A DNA stretch of 64,000 bases from Dryas octopetala (taxonomy: Eukaryota > Streptophyta > Magnoliopsida > Rosales > Rosaceae): contig OY992837.1 in assembly GCA_963921425.1 (NCBI GenBank), positions 283,896-347,895 on the forward strand. Direction: 5' to 3'. The notes under the pieces were generated by a model. It was not told the origin of the DNA, ran no database searches, and saw nothing but the letters and a program-made list of their open reading frames with translations. The translations under genes and the position numbers were made by a program. This document shows positions 11,401 through 23,973 of the stretch, in pieces. Position 1 is the first letter of the stretch; every line of letters starts with the position of its first letter.

Positions 11401-12335
11401 GATGATAAGATGTTAAAATTATAATAGTTGCACATTAAGCAAGAGAGAGATTATTTAGAGGTTAAACAAGAAGCTCAGAAAACTCTACCCCAAACTAAAC
11501 CAATTATCTTTAACTGATGGCATAGGTTTATAGGGACATAGAAAGGGGATATAATCCAAAATTTTGGTTTTGGGGGAGAAGGGAGGACAGGGACATGTTT
11601 TATGTTTTATCCTTGCTTGATTTCTTACACTTGCACTAGCTTAAAGTTCAAAAATGAATATGTTCTAGATCAAATTGCCATGATGCTCTCCCCCTCTCTA
11701 TAGCAATTGATATCTTTTTTACCAACAAAGACATTTTAGACCAAATTTCTTATATGGATAGACCAATTAATCATTGTTATCTTACCAACAAACGATATAG
11801 AAGCATAGCCATTCAATTCAAAAAGAAAAGTACTATCACATTCTTTAAAAAGCAAATGGAATGGTATTCTGCTATCTGTATAACCAAAAAGCAAGATAAA
11901 TTTTTTCTGCACGATTCTCCAACCACAAGGAATATCCTCTCACAGCTCTGAGGAGGCAAAGATAGAGCACATTCACTGCCTGCCTCTAGCTTTTGTCAGA
12001 TTGAAAACATTGATGATAAGCAATTGTATAAAAAGCAGAAATCTGATAAGACTCACCAGGAAAATCAGACGAGCCACATCCTTCTCTCTCTTTCATGGTG
12101 AAAATTTTATGAATAAAAGACTGGATCAAAAGGGTAACACAAAATCCAATTAATTAACACAATTTGATTAAAAAGGGGTTATTCTGTTTGCTTGAAGATA
12201 AAGATTTAGAGAGGTAGAATCATCCAATTTTGTAAAATGATATTAATTGAGAACAAATATGAATAATTAGGATGAAAACAGAGTAAAACAAGAATAGAAA
12301 ACCTTCTTTTTCAAGTCTTGTTTCCTTACAGTCAT
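7852..12335 (-). CDS. Type I inositol polyphosphate 5-phosphatase
   Basis: Nine exons, in coding order, join in frame: 12335-12303, 12120-12057, 11368-11281, 11152-11048, 10574-10049, 9936-9743, 9624-9516, 8291-8143 and 8065-7852, giving 493 residues. The enzyme removes the 5-phosphate from Ins(1,4,5)P3 and related soluble inositol phosphates, or from phosphoinositides. Visible signatures are [12 protein letters not shown] (64-75), [47 protein letters not shown] (339-348), FAPTYKY, RTPAWCDRILW and SDHRPV (447-452), which include the catalytic Asp and His. A low-complexity Ser/Lys insert of about 120 residues between QEIVPL and KQMVG is usual for the plant type I subgroup. No WD40 domain is present. 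The first exon carries only 11 codons; translation could instead start at the ATG in exon 2 (MKEREG). Intron 7 holds a 501-bp MITE. Confidence 0.95.
8357..8407. repeat. (TG)n(GA)n microsatellite
   Basis: About 18 TG units followed by GA units, in intron 7 of the 5-phosphatase, about 70 bp upstream (in coding sense) of the exon 8 acceptor. Confidence 0.95.
8648..9148. mobile_element. MULE-type MITE with very long terminal inverted repeats
   Basis: The element is 501 bp, with arms of about 230 bp at 8648-8880 and 8914-9148 that are nearly complementary along their length. It starts ggcttattcacaccatta and ends with the complement of ggcttattcacatcatta. A perfect 9-bp direct repeat TAAAAATAA lies at 8639-8647 and 9149-9157. 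A 9-bp target duplication with long inverted repeats points to the Mutator superfamily. There is no coding capacity. It lies in intron 7 of the 5-phosphatase. In pre-mRNA it would fold into one long hairpin. Confidence 0.88.
10757..10781. repeat. (TG)n microsatellite
   Basis: About twelve TG units in an intron of the 5-phosphatase gene, between exons 4 and 5. Confidence 0.95.
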
Positions 12336-14249
12336 TTCTGAAACTGCAATTTCTTCATCAATTGGGGTTCACAGACCTTCGAAAACAATTTAAAGAGCAA
12401 TTAGATCAAAACCCTTCAAGCAGATAGATCATTTTCAAATTCTTGTAATATTGATACAATATTAAGATTGAACAAAAGCTCATGAATTTAAATACCTAAA
12501 CATTCAAACACCAAGTATCAAACACAACACCAAATGTAATCTACTTTCAAAGCACAGAATCAAAAAAGAAAATAAAAAATCATTACCAGGAATGAAGAAG
12601 GTGTGGCATTGATGAAGGAATAGGAGATCTCTAACGTATTAAAAAAAGTGTGGCAACCCATGAAACAGGGTTGACAGCAAATATGGGTTTTTCCCGAGAA
12701 AGTCAACTGGGCAAGCAATTTCTTTAATATAATATTGGTACTAATTCTTGTTTCCCGGAAAAAGGACATGGAAACTTGCAATTGGTGAGGAGGAGACCTG
12801 GATATTCCATATGTTGTACAACCCAAAAAAGAAAAAACAAAAAAAAGAACAACTGTGTGTCTGTGACTCTGTGCAGTGCAATGAATTCTGAAATGTACAA
12901 ACAGCACAGTGCAATATTAAATAAGTTTACGAGGAAAACAGATGAATTGGATTGTCCATAATTTTCTCGGGAAAATGGAAATGGAAAAGAAAATGGGAAA
13001 AAACAAAAGAAAGAAGTGAAGAAACGGTCAAAAGTGTCGAAACTTGGGTTGGGAAACGCTGAGTTTCGTCAGCTTGCACTTTGTTTTCTTCTCCGGAAGA
13101 AGGTTGTTTTGGGTTTGTTTAGTTTAGTTCAAGATTTGCGTGGAAGTTTGATTAAAGTTTGAAACTTTGGGTCGGATTTGGAGTGATGAGAGAAACAAGA
13201 AGAAGCTTTTGAGCCGACAGAGAGAGGCATTTGGGGAATTGGAAGAAGAGAGAGAGAGAGAGATGAGTCCCCACGTGTGGGTGTGTGGGTGTGTGCGTAT
13301 GTCTTTGTCAAAGACTCGAAGTGTTTCGAGTCTATCTCACAAGGTTTCCCGGCAGTACGCAAACACTGGTCCCGATCGCATAGATAAGAAGAGTATGTGT
13401 GAGATCCACATGGATAGATAGATGGGTCTCATGCTCTCCTGTAGAAGAAATTATTCTGTATAGAAAGCAAGGCTAGTTATGTTCTTTTTGGTGTTTTTTT
13501 CTTCCTACATTCTTTCTTTTACTATTCATTCTGCATCGTAGTTTTATGATCAAACGAAAAAATTGATTTGTAATACTTTTAAGTATTATTAGATTTATGT
13601 CATAAGGTTAGTATTCTTTCTTTTCCTTTCTCCATCCATTTCATTAGTCAAATGCAAAGCCAAAGCCTTGGAGTTTGGACCAAACCGCTACTTACAGGTG
13701 TATTAAGAAATTTTCAATCATGTTAATTAAGACCAACTTTCCATATCAAGCGGAAAGGTGCATATTTTGGAAGAAAGGAACCAGTCAACGGGAGAGTCCT
13801 CTGGTCCCAAGCATTGTTGAATTGAAGGCTTGAAGCTCATCAGATATTATATTCATTTATCATATGCTTTACTTTTGGTCTGAGAGCGAAGCTAAAGCAT
13901 ACAACAAATGTGGGCATTTGATAGTACCAAAAAAGATGTCGAAATTTGACTTGTTTAAATAAAGTATAGATTCCCCAGAATAAAGGAAGAGCAATTTCTT
14001 TGAGGCGGGCAAAGGGACAACATGTTTTGTGCTTCAAGCCTTCAAACTTGAAGCTACACTCTCCCCCACTCTCAATGAGTCTCGTGCATAACAAAGTCTG
14101 TCTATGGCTGTTGGCTTTAGGGATGGCAAGGCCCTCATACTATTATTATATGAATTAAATTTTTTCATATTTAAATGATAGAAATAACCACAAATACATA
14201 ATATGTACACAAAAAGTACTTTATATTCTAATATACAAATATAAAACTA
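12336..14249. other. 5' UTR and promoter of the 5-phosphatase, then intergenic
   Basis: The 5' UTR of the minus-strand gene may itself be spliced. Around 13200-13300 there is a GA-rich stretch. The open frames on both strands at 13129-13421 are low-complexity and overlap in antisense. The frame at 13840-14094 (-) resembles nothing I know. No gene is called here. Confidence 0.5.
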
Positions 14250-15134
14250 CAAGTCAGCAACACTAAACTCACTTAAAAAGACAACGAAAATTAAAGCTAA
14301 TAAATTTACATAATCTTGTATTGTTGCATCATAAATCAAACCAGGATCGATCAAATGCCTTATTTGGATTGAAGTGGTGAAGCACAGTCATATTCCATTT
14401 TCCATGGAAGTAAATGAAGCTATTGCCATAAGATCTTCAAACAAGTCTTTTGTAGTTGGCTTTAAAGAGATGGAAATTACATTCACACCATCACCAATAG
14501 CTTGATTTATACAAAAAAAAAAAAAAAACATCTGACATATATGTTCCTTCATTCCAACTAACCTTGTAGATAGCCAATTTGGCTAATGGTGCAACACCTT
14601 TAGCTAGATGTCCCTTCTGCATAACCGAAAAAAGACACTTTCGATCTTTACGTAATGGTGCAACACCCAGCAGCTATACATGCAATTTGGGTCCCATGCC
14701 CCGTAGTGTCCCTAGCTGAGTCCACAATTGCTACGCCTAATTCTTGCTTCAAAGTTCAAACCCTTATCGAAGTATCCAACTCCTATGATTTTGGAGTTAC
14801 ACATGGAGGAATTAAAGTCTTTTCCTCCCTCACATGTTCCGTTCCATTTTTCTGGGTTTGTTTGATTCATAATATGGTCTTCAAAGCTCGGACTTTCTGG
14901 CCAAATACCACTATCTATGATACCAATAATTATACTTTTGCCAAAATCTGAGATAGGCCATAGGCCGGTCAATGGATTAAAAGAAAGCAATTCAGGGGTA
15001 TGAGTGGTATCAAGCGTTGCGATCTCATCATTATGAGCTGGGATAAATCCTGGGTTCTCTTTAAAACCTTTAATTCGTGTATAGATAAAAGTATAAAACA
15101 GCACAAAACCCATTAAGTCTAGGCCAACGGCCAT
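14250..15134 (-). pseudogene. Broken subtilisin-like serine protease (SBT1 type)
   Basis: Read on the minus strand, the first part resembles the end of the inhibitor propeptide (LDTTHTPELLSFNPLTGLWP) and the catalytic Asp block IIIGIIDSGIWPESPSF, followed by CNSKIIGVGYFDKGLNFEA. The His block DSARDTTGHGT follows in another frame. A disturbed, partly duplicated stretch comes next (aatggtgcaacacc occurs at 14587 and 14655), then SFFGYAEGT, and a block AIGDGVNVISISLKP with MAIASFTSMENG. The sequence then jumps to the late part of the catalytic domain, with LIYDATIQDYVNLL near 14290. The oxyanion Asn and catalytic Ser regions are missing. It contains at least one frameshift, stops and a large internal deletion, so it is a dead apoplastic protease gene. 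Confidence 0.85.
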
Positions 15135-17842
15135 CTCACATGATTAAAAGGTTGTAATTATATATAAAACCTTTCATCACAATTAAGAAGGACAAAATAT
15201 GTTGTTAGATACCTTTAAGATGGACATTACCTTTTTTTAGTGTGACTTCATCCCCACAACTTCCGTGAATATTAAAAAGCCTTATTGATAATTTTGAGAA
15301 GTTAGACACATGTACATATGTATTAATTTTGAGCGGTGGTGTTAGGGATCTCAAATGATGTGTTAGTATTTTATTGATTCTTAATTACATAGTTCGTCTT
15401 AAAAGATTATTTATTTTACAACAAGTAAAACACTAAAATATGTAATGATATATTATTTCGGATCCAAATTTGAGATATAAATTTAGAATCCATAATATTA
15501 TTGATGAACCTTTAAATATGGTTATTTAAAGAACACATTATAGGACTTACTTCACATTTTAATTAAATGATTCAGACCATCTTTTTTTTTTTAAAAAAAT
15601 CTTCATTTAAAAATCATTCATATAGAAAATGAGACGAAATAAAAATCATCACAACATCTAATTGTGATCAAGGCAGACAAGACCATGAAACTTTGGCCAA
15701 GGCCTAGACCACCCCCTTTTCTCGTGTGATAAAGACTCCTAGATATAATAGGTTAACTATTTGATAGTGTTCCAATCCAGCTATAACATCCAATTATAAT
15801 AATCAAGCCCATCATGTATGCCCATTGGACCTGGCTCATGGGCCCAGTTCAATTCCAACAAAAAATTCTTGGTCATAACCTGCAGGCACGGAGCCAGTCA
15901 CAAGACTGGCTAGCTGCCTAGCCCAAAACCAACAACCCATATTCACAATCCACTGTTGTATGGTAGTGTTGAAAATTAGGAGCCTCTTCGATCGAGGCAT
16001 TTTTACAAAATACCATTACCCACTCCAACTTTAAGGACCAACAAGAATTTATAGGGTTAACCTTGTAACATAGAGGAAGAAATCAAAATTCATGAGGTCA
16101 ATTGATCCCATTTGCTCCAAGGTAAAAGGTCTTTTATTGAACATTCTACCTCTAATGTATATTTTATCATCCTTTTCTCTCACTTTGGAAATTAAACTCT
16201 CTTAGATGGCTTTGATATTGTGGAAACAATCATGGTTTTCCGTAATAACCATACATTCATTGCGAGTAAAGAAGTTATAATTTTTCTTCTTTGAGGATGG
16301 AGACACATTCATTGAAAATAGGCCTCCTACAAATCAATGAGGAGACTTTGTTTCTAAGCTAGGCACAAGTGCTCTTGTTACCTCTCATTGGCTCACTTAC
16401 TAAATTTTAGTAGCTTAGTGGCTAATTTACCCTTAAAATGCCCAAGAATGAAGGTAGTGCTTCTAGGGTTGTGTCGGTCATACAAAAGTAAATGACTCTC
16501 AGTTTGGATCACCAGGCTTGGAGATACTGATTTTATCCCATACTCAAGTAGCTGTCTATAGACCATTAGGAGACAAAGACCAGCGAAAACACATCCTAGC
16601 TTTCTAAAAGGATTGGGAGTTAATTTAAGCAAAGAGATCCCTAACCTTCATCAACAACTCATCAGGGGAGGAGGGAGGCTAGATCTACCCAAAACTCAAT
16701 GACAAGAAAGGTCATAAGCTTCAAACAATTTCATATGTTCTTGATCAATCATCACTAATATCGCTAACTTGTCAAAAAATCGTTTAAATATTTAATTGTA
16801 AAAAAAAAAAAGATAAATATAGTATTTTGATAAATCAATAAATTCATCAATCAATTATTCAGTTATATAATTATAATTAAATAAATAATTAAATAATTTT
16901 CAATCCTACGCTAAAGTTTTTAGCGTGAAAAGGTGTCATATCATGGAGAATAGCAAATAAACATAAAATCTAGAATGGATCACTTGTAGCACTCATGTTT
17001 TGTTTCTCAGTCTATTGGGCATCCAAAATAGAATAATCCCATCCATGTTAGATCCAAACTCAACTAGTATGTAATTATGTAGTTATGTATGATGGAGCCA
17101 AAACGTAGAAAGAATAAAAAAGTGAAGACTCTCTTCAAGTTGTCTAAATCTAGTGCTCCTTGGATGTATTCCCCAACATCACATGGCCTACCTTAGTTGG
17201 TCCCAAGTCACAAGTCAATAACCAAATTTTGGCTCACTGCCCCAAACCCCATCATTCAATATCATTTAAGTCTTTGACCCCTTTGCACACCACAACTAAT
17301 CACAGATCTCACAGTCAACGAACGCACCCAAACATGCAATAGCTGGCGTGGCCCCACCCACCCATAATAACACCATTGACTTATTTCATATAAAGCGACA
17401 TCAAAAATAAAAGATGATTATTCTATTCCATTCTACTCTACCCTTTTGACTTTTTGTGCGTGCGACCCAGATTTAAAATTTCAACCACAGAATCCTATAC
17501 CCATAACCCATCTACCCAAAATAATTAATAACAATCAATTATTCTCAAAAATAAAAAATTATTTTGTGCCAAAATTTAATAGAAATGAATTAATTCAATA
17601 TATTCAGTACAACAAAATTATATTGCCATTTCCATTTTCAGCCTTCTTTCTCCTCCGTAATTTACATCAAACCCCCACATTTTCCCACTTCCAATTACAA
17701 CGTATATTTGACATTGACATTTTTTCTTTGACTTTCCAGACAGGCACCCTAAAGTCACCCGCAAATGCCACGGCTCCCTCGTCACGGCGCGCTTTCAACG
17801 GTCATGAAGGACGCACAACATTGATCAATGACGCGTCCGTCT
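15135..17842. other. Intergenic, gene-poor AT-rich stretch
   Basis: No recognised gene. A frame at 16393-16632 (-) has no family resemblance. The stretch around 16760-16920 is strongly AT-rich. The right end, from about 17450, should include the 3' UTR and flank of the WRKY gene; the 145-residue open frame at 17446-17883 (+) runs antisense into the WRKY last exon and is not called. Confidence 0.5.
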
Positions 17843-18966
17843 TCAGGTTGATTGGAAACAAAGGCTCACAGCGCCGGCTGTGACGGACTGAGGGAGCGGG
17901 TTGGGGTGACGGTGCTCGCCTTCGTACGTAACGACAAGCATGGTGGGGTCGTCTTGTGCTCGCTCCACGTGTTTCCTCGCTGGACACCCTCTCACGCTGC
18001 TACACTTGTAATACCCTCTGCAAACAAATAAATAAATAATTTGATTAATTAACTAATTAATTAATGAAAACTTATTCATCGAGATCCGTGTTTTGACTAT
18101 GAAAAGTTCAACAAGATGAGTTGTGGAGATTTAAAGGAATAGAATAATACCGTGGGAAAGGTGAACCCTTGATCGGCTTTTGACCGTATTTTCTCCAAGA
18201 GAATTCATCGGAAGGTATATCGGCGATTTTCGAACTAATCGCCGGCACTCTAACCGTCCTTTTAACCTTAGACTTCCTACAAATGATAATTAAAATAAAT
18301 TAATTTAATGAAAAAATTTATAAACTACAAGAGCATGCTAAAATGCGCCGGGGTGCATCAAGCTCAGTACCTTCTTTTAGAGCAATGGCAGCGTCCGGAC
18401 GACGACATTTTACCGGCGATGTCGTCGTGGCACCGTTTCCGGTGAGACTGAGAGAGAGGCGGTTTCCCGGCAGAGAAAGCCGGCGCTGGAGGCGCGAGAA
18501 TAGAGGAGATGTTTTTTCCGTTGGAGACGCTGCCGTCTCCGACTGTGATAGAGGACACAAACGACGACGTTGTGGAGGATACTGGAGGAGATAAGCTGAA
18601 TGAGTCCTTTGACTTGGTAGATTGAAAAGTCAAATTAGCCTGGGGTTTGGTTTGGACTGGTTTGGGTTGGAACGGTTTGAGTTGGACCGGTTCAGCAGCA
18701 GCAGGGGAAGAAGATAAGGTGGACGGATTAGCCGGTCCGCGGCGGAACCGGGCGTGGCCGGTCCGGTTCAGGACGGAGATGAGCTGCTTGAACTTAGAGA
18801 CGGTGAAGTCGGTGATTTCTCGGCAATCGAGGTGGGATTGAGCTGCTGGGTTTTGATTCGATAAGACGCGGATCAGGTGCTCCATGCTCTTTAACCCGGC
18901 GGAGGCTGCTTCTTCCATGGCCGTTCGATCGTCCACCTTCGAGAACGTGACTAGATCAATGGCCAT
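17843..18966 (-). CDS. WRKY11: WRKY group IId transcription factor, WRKY11/17 type
   Basis: Three exons, 18966-18371, 18276-18151 and 18017-17843, encode 298 residues. The start (MAIDLVTF) is chosen by family resemblance: [11 protein letters not shown] and [20 protein letters not shown] follow, the latter containing the Ca2+/calmodulin-binding C motif, then [10 protein letters not shown] Ser-rich region and the plant zinc-cluster ending CHCSKRR (about 192-199) precede WRKYGQK at 226-232. The zinc ligands are C246, C252, H276 and H278, giving C-X5-C-X23-H-X-H. The intron inside the WRKY domain splits the Arg of SPFPR|GYY, the conserved group II position. In Arabidopsis, WRKY11 and WRKY17 repress basal defence; that role here is inferred. 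The domain reads SPFPRG where SPHPRG is usual in this subgroup. The frame stays open upstream to 19233 but that part is low-complexity leader. Confidence 0.95.
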
Positions 18967-19068
18967 TGAAGCTTGGCCTGAGATCAGAGAGAGAGAGACA
19001 GAGACAGAGAGAAGGAGAAGAGTGAGAGATTGAGATTGGGGGAGTTTGGGAGAGGGGGGTGGGGGGGG

Positions 19069-19103
19069 TTTATAAAAGAAAGGGAAAGAAGGTGCAAAGT
19101 CAA
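19069..19103 (-). promoter_or_regulatory. TATA-like box and W-box upstream of the WRKY gene
   Basis: On the minus strand, TATAAA reads at 19074-19069, about 105 bp before the ATG, and TTGACT at 19103-19098, about 130 bp before it. TTGAC(C/T) is the binding site of WRKY proteins, so self- or cross-regulation is plausible. This is motif evidence only. Confidence 0.4.
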
Positions 19104-20701
19104 AGGGCAGGATCGGACGGTGGAGATTTGTTTGGGGTTTTTTTAATTGATTTTGCATGGCACATGATGACATGGAAATAAAATAAGGGTCACTGTAAAA
19201 GGTCTTAAAGGAGAGTTGGGGGATGGGTCCCACGTGGCTAAAGAGGGTTCTGCTTGTAATGCACTGACTGGCGCTTTTTTTTTTTGGGAGAATAACAATT
19301 GGTCAATCCACTCAATCCTCAATGTGGGAAAACAAAAGTTAAAAAAAAAAAAATTAAAAATTGAAGATATTGTGTGAGAAAAGCAATACTAGATCTTTCA
19401 TTTGTTTATTTATTGTAAATGTTTTGAATTTATTATGGGTATATAAAGGCACTTATTCATAGAGTCAAATGGGTGCATGGTTTTCTTAGTGGAATATTAT
19501 GAGGGTTGAAAATGTCCAATCTTAGTTGGATTGGCTTGTGCAAAAGTACTTGGTACAGATTCTTGCTCTCACAGTAAATAAAAGATTATTCTGCCGGTAA
19601 TTTTTAACTTTACTCAAAGGCCAAGGCATTCTCTCAGTTGCTTATGTTGACTTTTTCATGTACATGAATAGTGTGAATGTTTCAAAATCAACCAAATTAC
19701 CAAAACACAGTTTTTGCTTCTTGCCGTCTTCAACCCAATAAACAATGACCAAATATAAGTTTGGGCTTGGTATAAGCAATGGAAAGAAAAGAGAAAGACA
19801 ACCCAATCCTCCTATTGAATTTGCTTACTACAGTTGTTAATGCCTTTATAAAAAGGTCGTGAATTGTTGGTGTGTACAGTGATAGATCTCATAAAAAATA
19901 AAATTGTAGACGTTAAACTCAAAATTTTGGTTTGATCCTGTTAAAGTTAAAAGAGAAATCTGTTTGTTGAAATGCTTCAAAAAAGTGACCAACTTATCAA
20001 GAATAAGAGGACTTAGCAGGCTTTTTCATAAATAAAAGTTAATAAATGTGTAACCAGATGTGTGTGAAATTAATATGATGTAAAATTCACATACATAGCT
20101 AGCTAATAATCTAATCGAACACTAGATAATCACAATCTTGGTAGGGCAGTCACTTGATTTTTAAAATCCTAGAGGTGTTAGTGAAAGAAATGAATTACTT
20201 TGTTTGTTTGTTTGTTTGGTGGTGGTGGTGGTGAAGTGAGAGGAGAAAATTGTTTACTTGACCGTGTGTTTTTTCAGTTGCAGTCAAAGGTGGTCGTCTA
20301 CCATGCACGAGTGAAGAATAGTTTTATTTTTATCTTTTGAGAAATAAGAATAGAGTGAAGAATTGTTTGGCAACATGGAAAACGCTTATGTCATGTTATG
20401 TTATGACATTGATGTTCACGAGTTTTGCATTTGACCAATTTTAGAAGTTTCCTCATCCTTCCACGCAATGCCTAATTCCAAACTTGCAAAACACAGCCAC
20501 AGTAAACGTACGTTCATGTATGAATGCGCTGGAGCGTGGGTGGTGGCCCACTATTTCAAACTTTTACAAGACTCGGTAAACGTTATGGAACAGGAATCTA
20601 TGTGCTCGTGCCACGTGGCCCCCTTTTAATCAACCTATTGTTTCGGTTCGAATCTATGCTATCCAAATAAAATTTGTTGAAAAATAATTGCTGTTTTTTT
20701 A

Positions 20702-20935
20702 AGAAATTACCAATTTAGTTTACTTATTGTTTATTTTGTTTCGGTTTAGTTTACAACTTTTTTTTGCTATTATGATCTATGAACTTTATTACGTTTGTCA
20801 TTTTTGTTTATTCCGTCAAAATATCATAAATAAACATTAAATGAAGAAAAAAAAAAGATAGATAAAAAAAATTCGTGAACGAAACCGAGACAAAAGTGAA
20901 CAATAAATGAACCATATTCGTAATTTTCTCTTGTT
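20702..20935. mobile_element. Probable short TIR element (MITE)
   Basis: The left arm, gaaattaccaatttagttt and onward to about 20756, matches the reverse complement of about 20880-20935 (gaaaattacgaatatggttc onward) over some 55 bp with scattered mismatches. Both arms contain a TTTCGGTTT-like core. No clean target duplication was found because the flanks are poly-T. The superfamily is not assigned. Confidence 0.55.
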
Positions 20936-23900
20936 TTTTTTATATTCTTTTTGTGCCTATTCTACAGTGTAGTCTCACTATTTGAATTATAAGAAATTAA
21001 CCAAATTGAAGGATGTTTAATCATGTAATTGTTATCAAATAAATAACAGTGAATCTAACTGTTACTAAAATCGTTGCTCTATTTAATAATAATTATATGA
21101 CAAAATAATTCTGATTTGGTTAATTTATATGTAGATGATCTTTAAAGGATTATCTAATGAACGATGATCATAAATCAACACAAGAAAAGAGAGAAAACAC
21201 AAAAGAAAAGACAACTAACATTTCTCAAAATTGTTTATTAAATTTTACTCATTAAATAATATGATAATGTAGTTGCTCAAATGAGGAATAAATCTTAAGC
21301 AATTGTGAGAGACCTTGTATAATATTTGTCAGATTGAATTTGTAAATGCTGAAATTAATAACATATTGACTTATTGTTTTAGATATAACAATTGAGTATA
21401 ATAAGTGCTCATTGTGATCAAAATTTGTATCTTAACTGAACGGCATTCAATATGATAACTTTTCAGTGTCTTTGTTATGAACTCATTGTTAACTTTAATT
21501 ATTTAAAAAAAAATATTGGTTTGATATACATACTAGCTATTAATTTAGTAATATTTCTCTTAATAATATTTAAGAGGCCCTAAATTTAAATATCTCCGTA
21601 CTAAATTAAGAGAAAAAACATACTCTTTTAATTTTGACATGAAAAATTGATTAAGCAAATTTAATGAATTGTTACGATTTTGAGTTGACATTTTGTAGTG
21701 AGCGAAATAGTTGACCGAATTTTCAATTCCTAAAATATGCGTGGTGGTGGAGCTTTATATGGGTTAGGGGATGGGACCTTCCTTCCACCGTCAGATGAGT
21801 CTACGCTCATCTAAGGGCTACGTGACGCTATTAGTGGTTGACTTTGTGAATTAAAAATGTTCTTAGTAATGCGCATGACGTGGACCTTCTTAATCTAAAC
21901 GCGTGCACTACAATTCCAACTGCTGGAAAGACAGCTAGAAGTTGCGTAACAAAAAAAAGAGAGATATATGGTCGAGTAAGAAAGGGGGTGGGGGTTTCCT
22001 AAGCAACATTGCATATATTATAATTAGATCATGACAAATTACTTTAGAATGAAATTTACATATCTAACTGTTATATTTGTAATTTTTCAATAGTAAAGCA
22101 TGCATCACACATCACACATCAAACTTTCTTCTTTGATCTTAATTGTCAGTTCTTTGTATTGGGTTTTTTTTATCAACCACGAGAGTGCAATATGATTGCT
22201 TGCTTTATATTGAAGAAACGTGTATATTCAATCTTTATATCCAAGGATTCTTAATAAAATTCAGTCTTTTATTCTCAATGATAGGGGAAAAAACAAAACA
22301 CAAAATGTGATTATTGAATGCAGTAAGGAAACCCATATTGGGTTAGACGGATCCTTGGCCCAATATACAGCTTTGAGCCTTTTTCAAATAGTTGAGCAAC
22401 TGGGCTGATTCAATTTACAATACACAAATGCAAATTTGGACTGAGCTCCAGCCTTGGAGGATCAACCCATGGGGGTTGAAGAAAAGAGTTTGCTCTTCTT
22501 TTCATTTCCCTTTCTTTTTTGTTTCTTTGTTCACACAAAACAAAAGTATACTCGATTTAACAAAAGAAACAAAAAAATAGTTTATAAATAACGAAACACT
22601 AAAAACTAAATACAATTTTAAATAATATTGATTTTTTTTCGTATTTTTAGCATTTGTTTCTTATCGTTAGTTTTTATCCTGGAATATAAAGTCAAAAGCA
22701 AATATCTTTTTGAGTAACAAAATCTTTATAGTTGAAGGACCCTTTCCCTCAATGGCCAAAAAAAAAAGAGGGACCATTTCCCTAAGCCCTTGGGATTAGT
22801 CTAAGTAATGAGAGTAGGTGGGATAAGGATTCGATTCTTTCTAATGTAAAAAAAAAATCATTTCCCTATATCTCTTTAATAAAAAAAAATGAAAATAAAA
22901 ACAAAAACATTACCAAAGAGGCAATTAATGATTTATGATTTGTCTAGCTGATTTTTTATTTTTGCACGTGATAATTGAACACAACACCCATTATAAATAA
23001 GTTTTTATCCGATACCACGTACGATACGTACAATAGGTACGATAATTATTTCATTTTTTGTAGGGTACGTTTATGTGACGATGCACCTGCTTGGCTCACC
23101 CAGCAGAGCGAGCTCAGACAACGTACTTGCTCGACCTTTCGAGCAATGCACTGGTAGTTGATCCAAATTCTTAGCATGATCAACAGCATAAATCATGCAA
23201 AATTTTTGCTCCTTCCTCGCTTGAGGCATGCTAGCTCTATAATATTGTAGCTAGCTTGAGCTTCGAATATTCTTCCAAATATCCAATGCCATTGCATAAA
23301 AGCTCAGTCATCTCTTCCGATGGAGCCAATTAATTATATTGGTTGACATATACTACTGTATCCATGAGTCCTCCTGTGCCTGCGTGTCCCCTAGCTCATA
23401 AATTTGGTCTTAAAGCATCACAACTGAAAGCACTGACTTCAATTCATATAAAATGAGAAAATAATAAACAAGTGATTATGATATATAAAGATGAAAGAGA
23501 GGAGGTTGAGACTAGCTGAAAGTAACGGCCATATTTATGATCGAGAAGTTTAAATGGTTCGGTCGATGAAGGACAAACACACGCACATTCCCATAAACAA
23601 AGACATGCACGCAGAAATAATAATAAACTACATATAATATACTAGTACTCTATAGTTATTATTTAATTAAAGTCAGATATTGATGCATAACAGGGCCAAA
23701 CTCGTGCATGCACTGCAAGGGTTATTTTATGTTGACAGTGAAATAGATTTTTGCACCTTTATTTAAAACAATGTTGACCACCCAATTAAATTGATATGTT
23801 GACTAGCTGATAGTTTTTATGCATAGTTCAATGGCGACAGATTACAATGAGTCCAATGAAATACTTTAATACAATCAGTTTGATTGCTTGATGAAAACAG

Positions 23901-23973
23901 GGAGAAACGTTTCTTGTATAGATAGAGTTTCCAGCTTAAGCAAGAAAAGGCACATCGCGCGATCTCCTTGATC

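Larger units (their letters stand above)
18967..23888. other. Long intergenic stretch between WRKY11-like and the first PIN2
   Basis: The left end is the WRKY 5' leader, GA-rich (18980-19030), with a TATA-like site near 19070. The rest is AT-rich and holds one probable TIR element (20702-20935) and short open frames with no resemblance to known proteins. The last few hundred bases should be the promoter of the first PIN2 copy. Confidence 0.5.

Noticed and set aside
13129-13421. Two overlapping antisense frames near the 5-phosphatase promoter
   Set aside because: Composition is driven by GA and GTGT tracts, and there is no recognisable domain.
16393-16632. 79-residue minus-strand frame
   Set aside because: No resemblance to a known protein, no splice partners and no conserved pattern.
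17446-17883. 145-residue open frame on the plus strand
   Set aside because: It runs antisense into the last WRKY exon, has AT-driven composition and no family resemblance.
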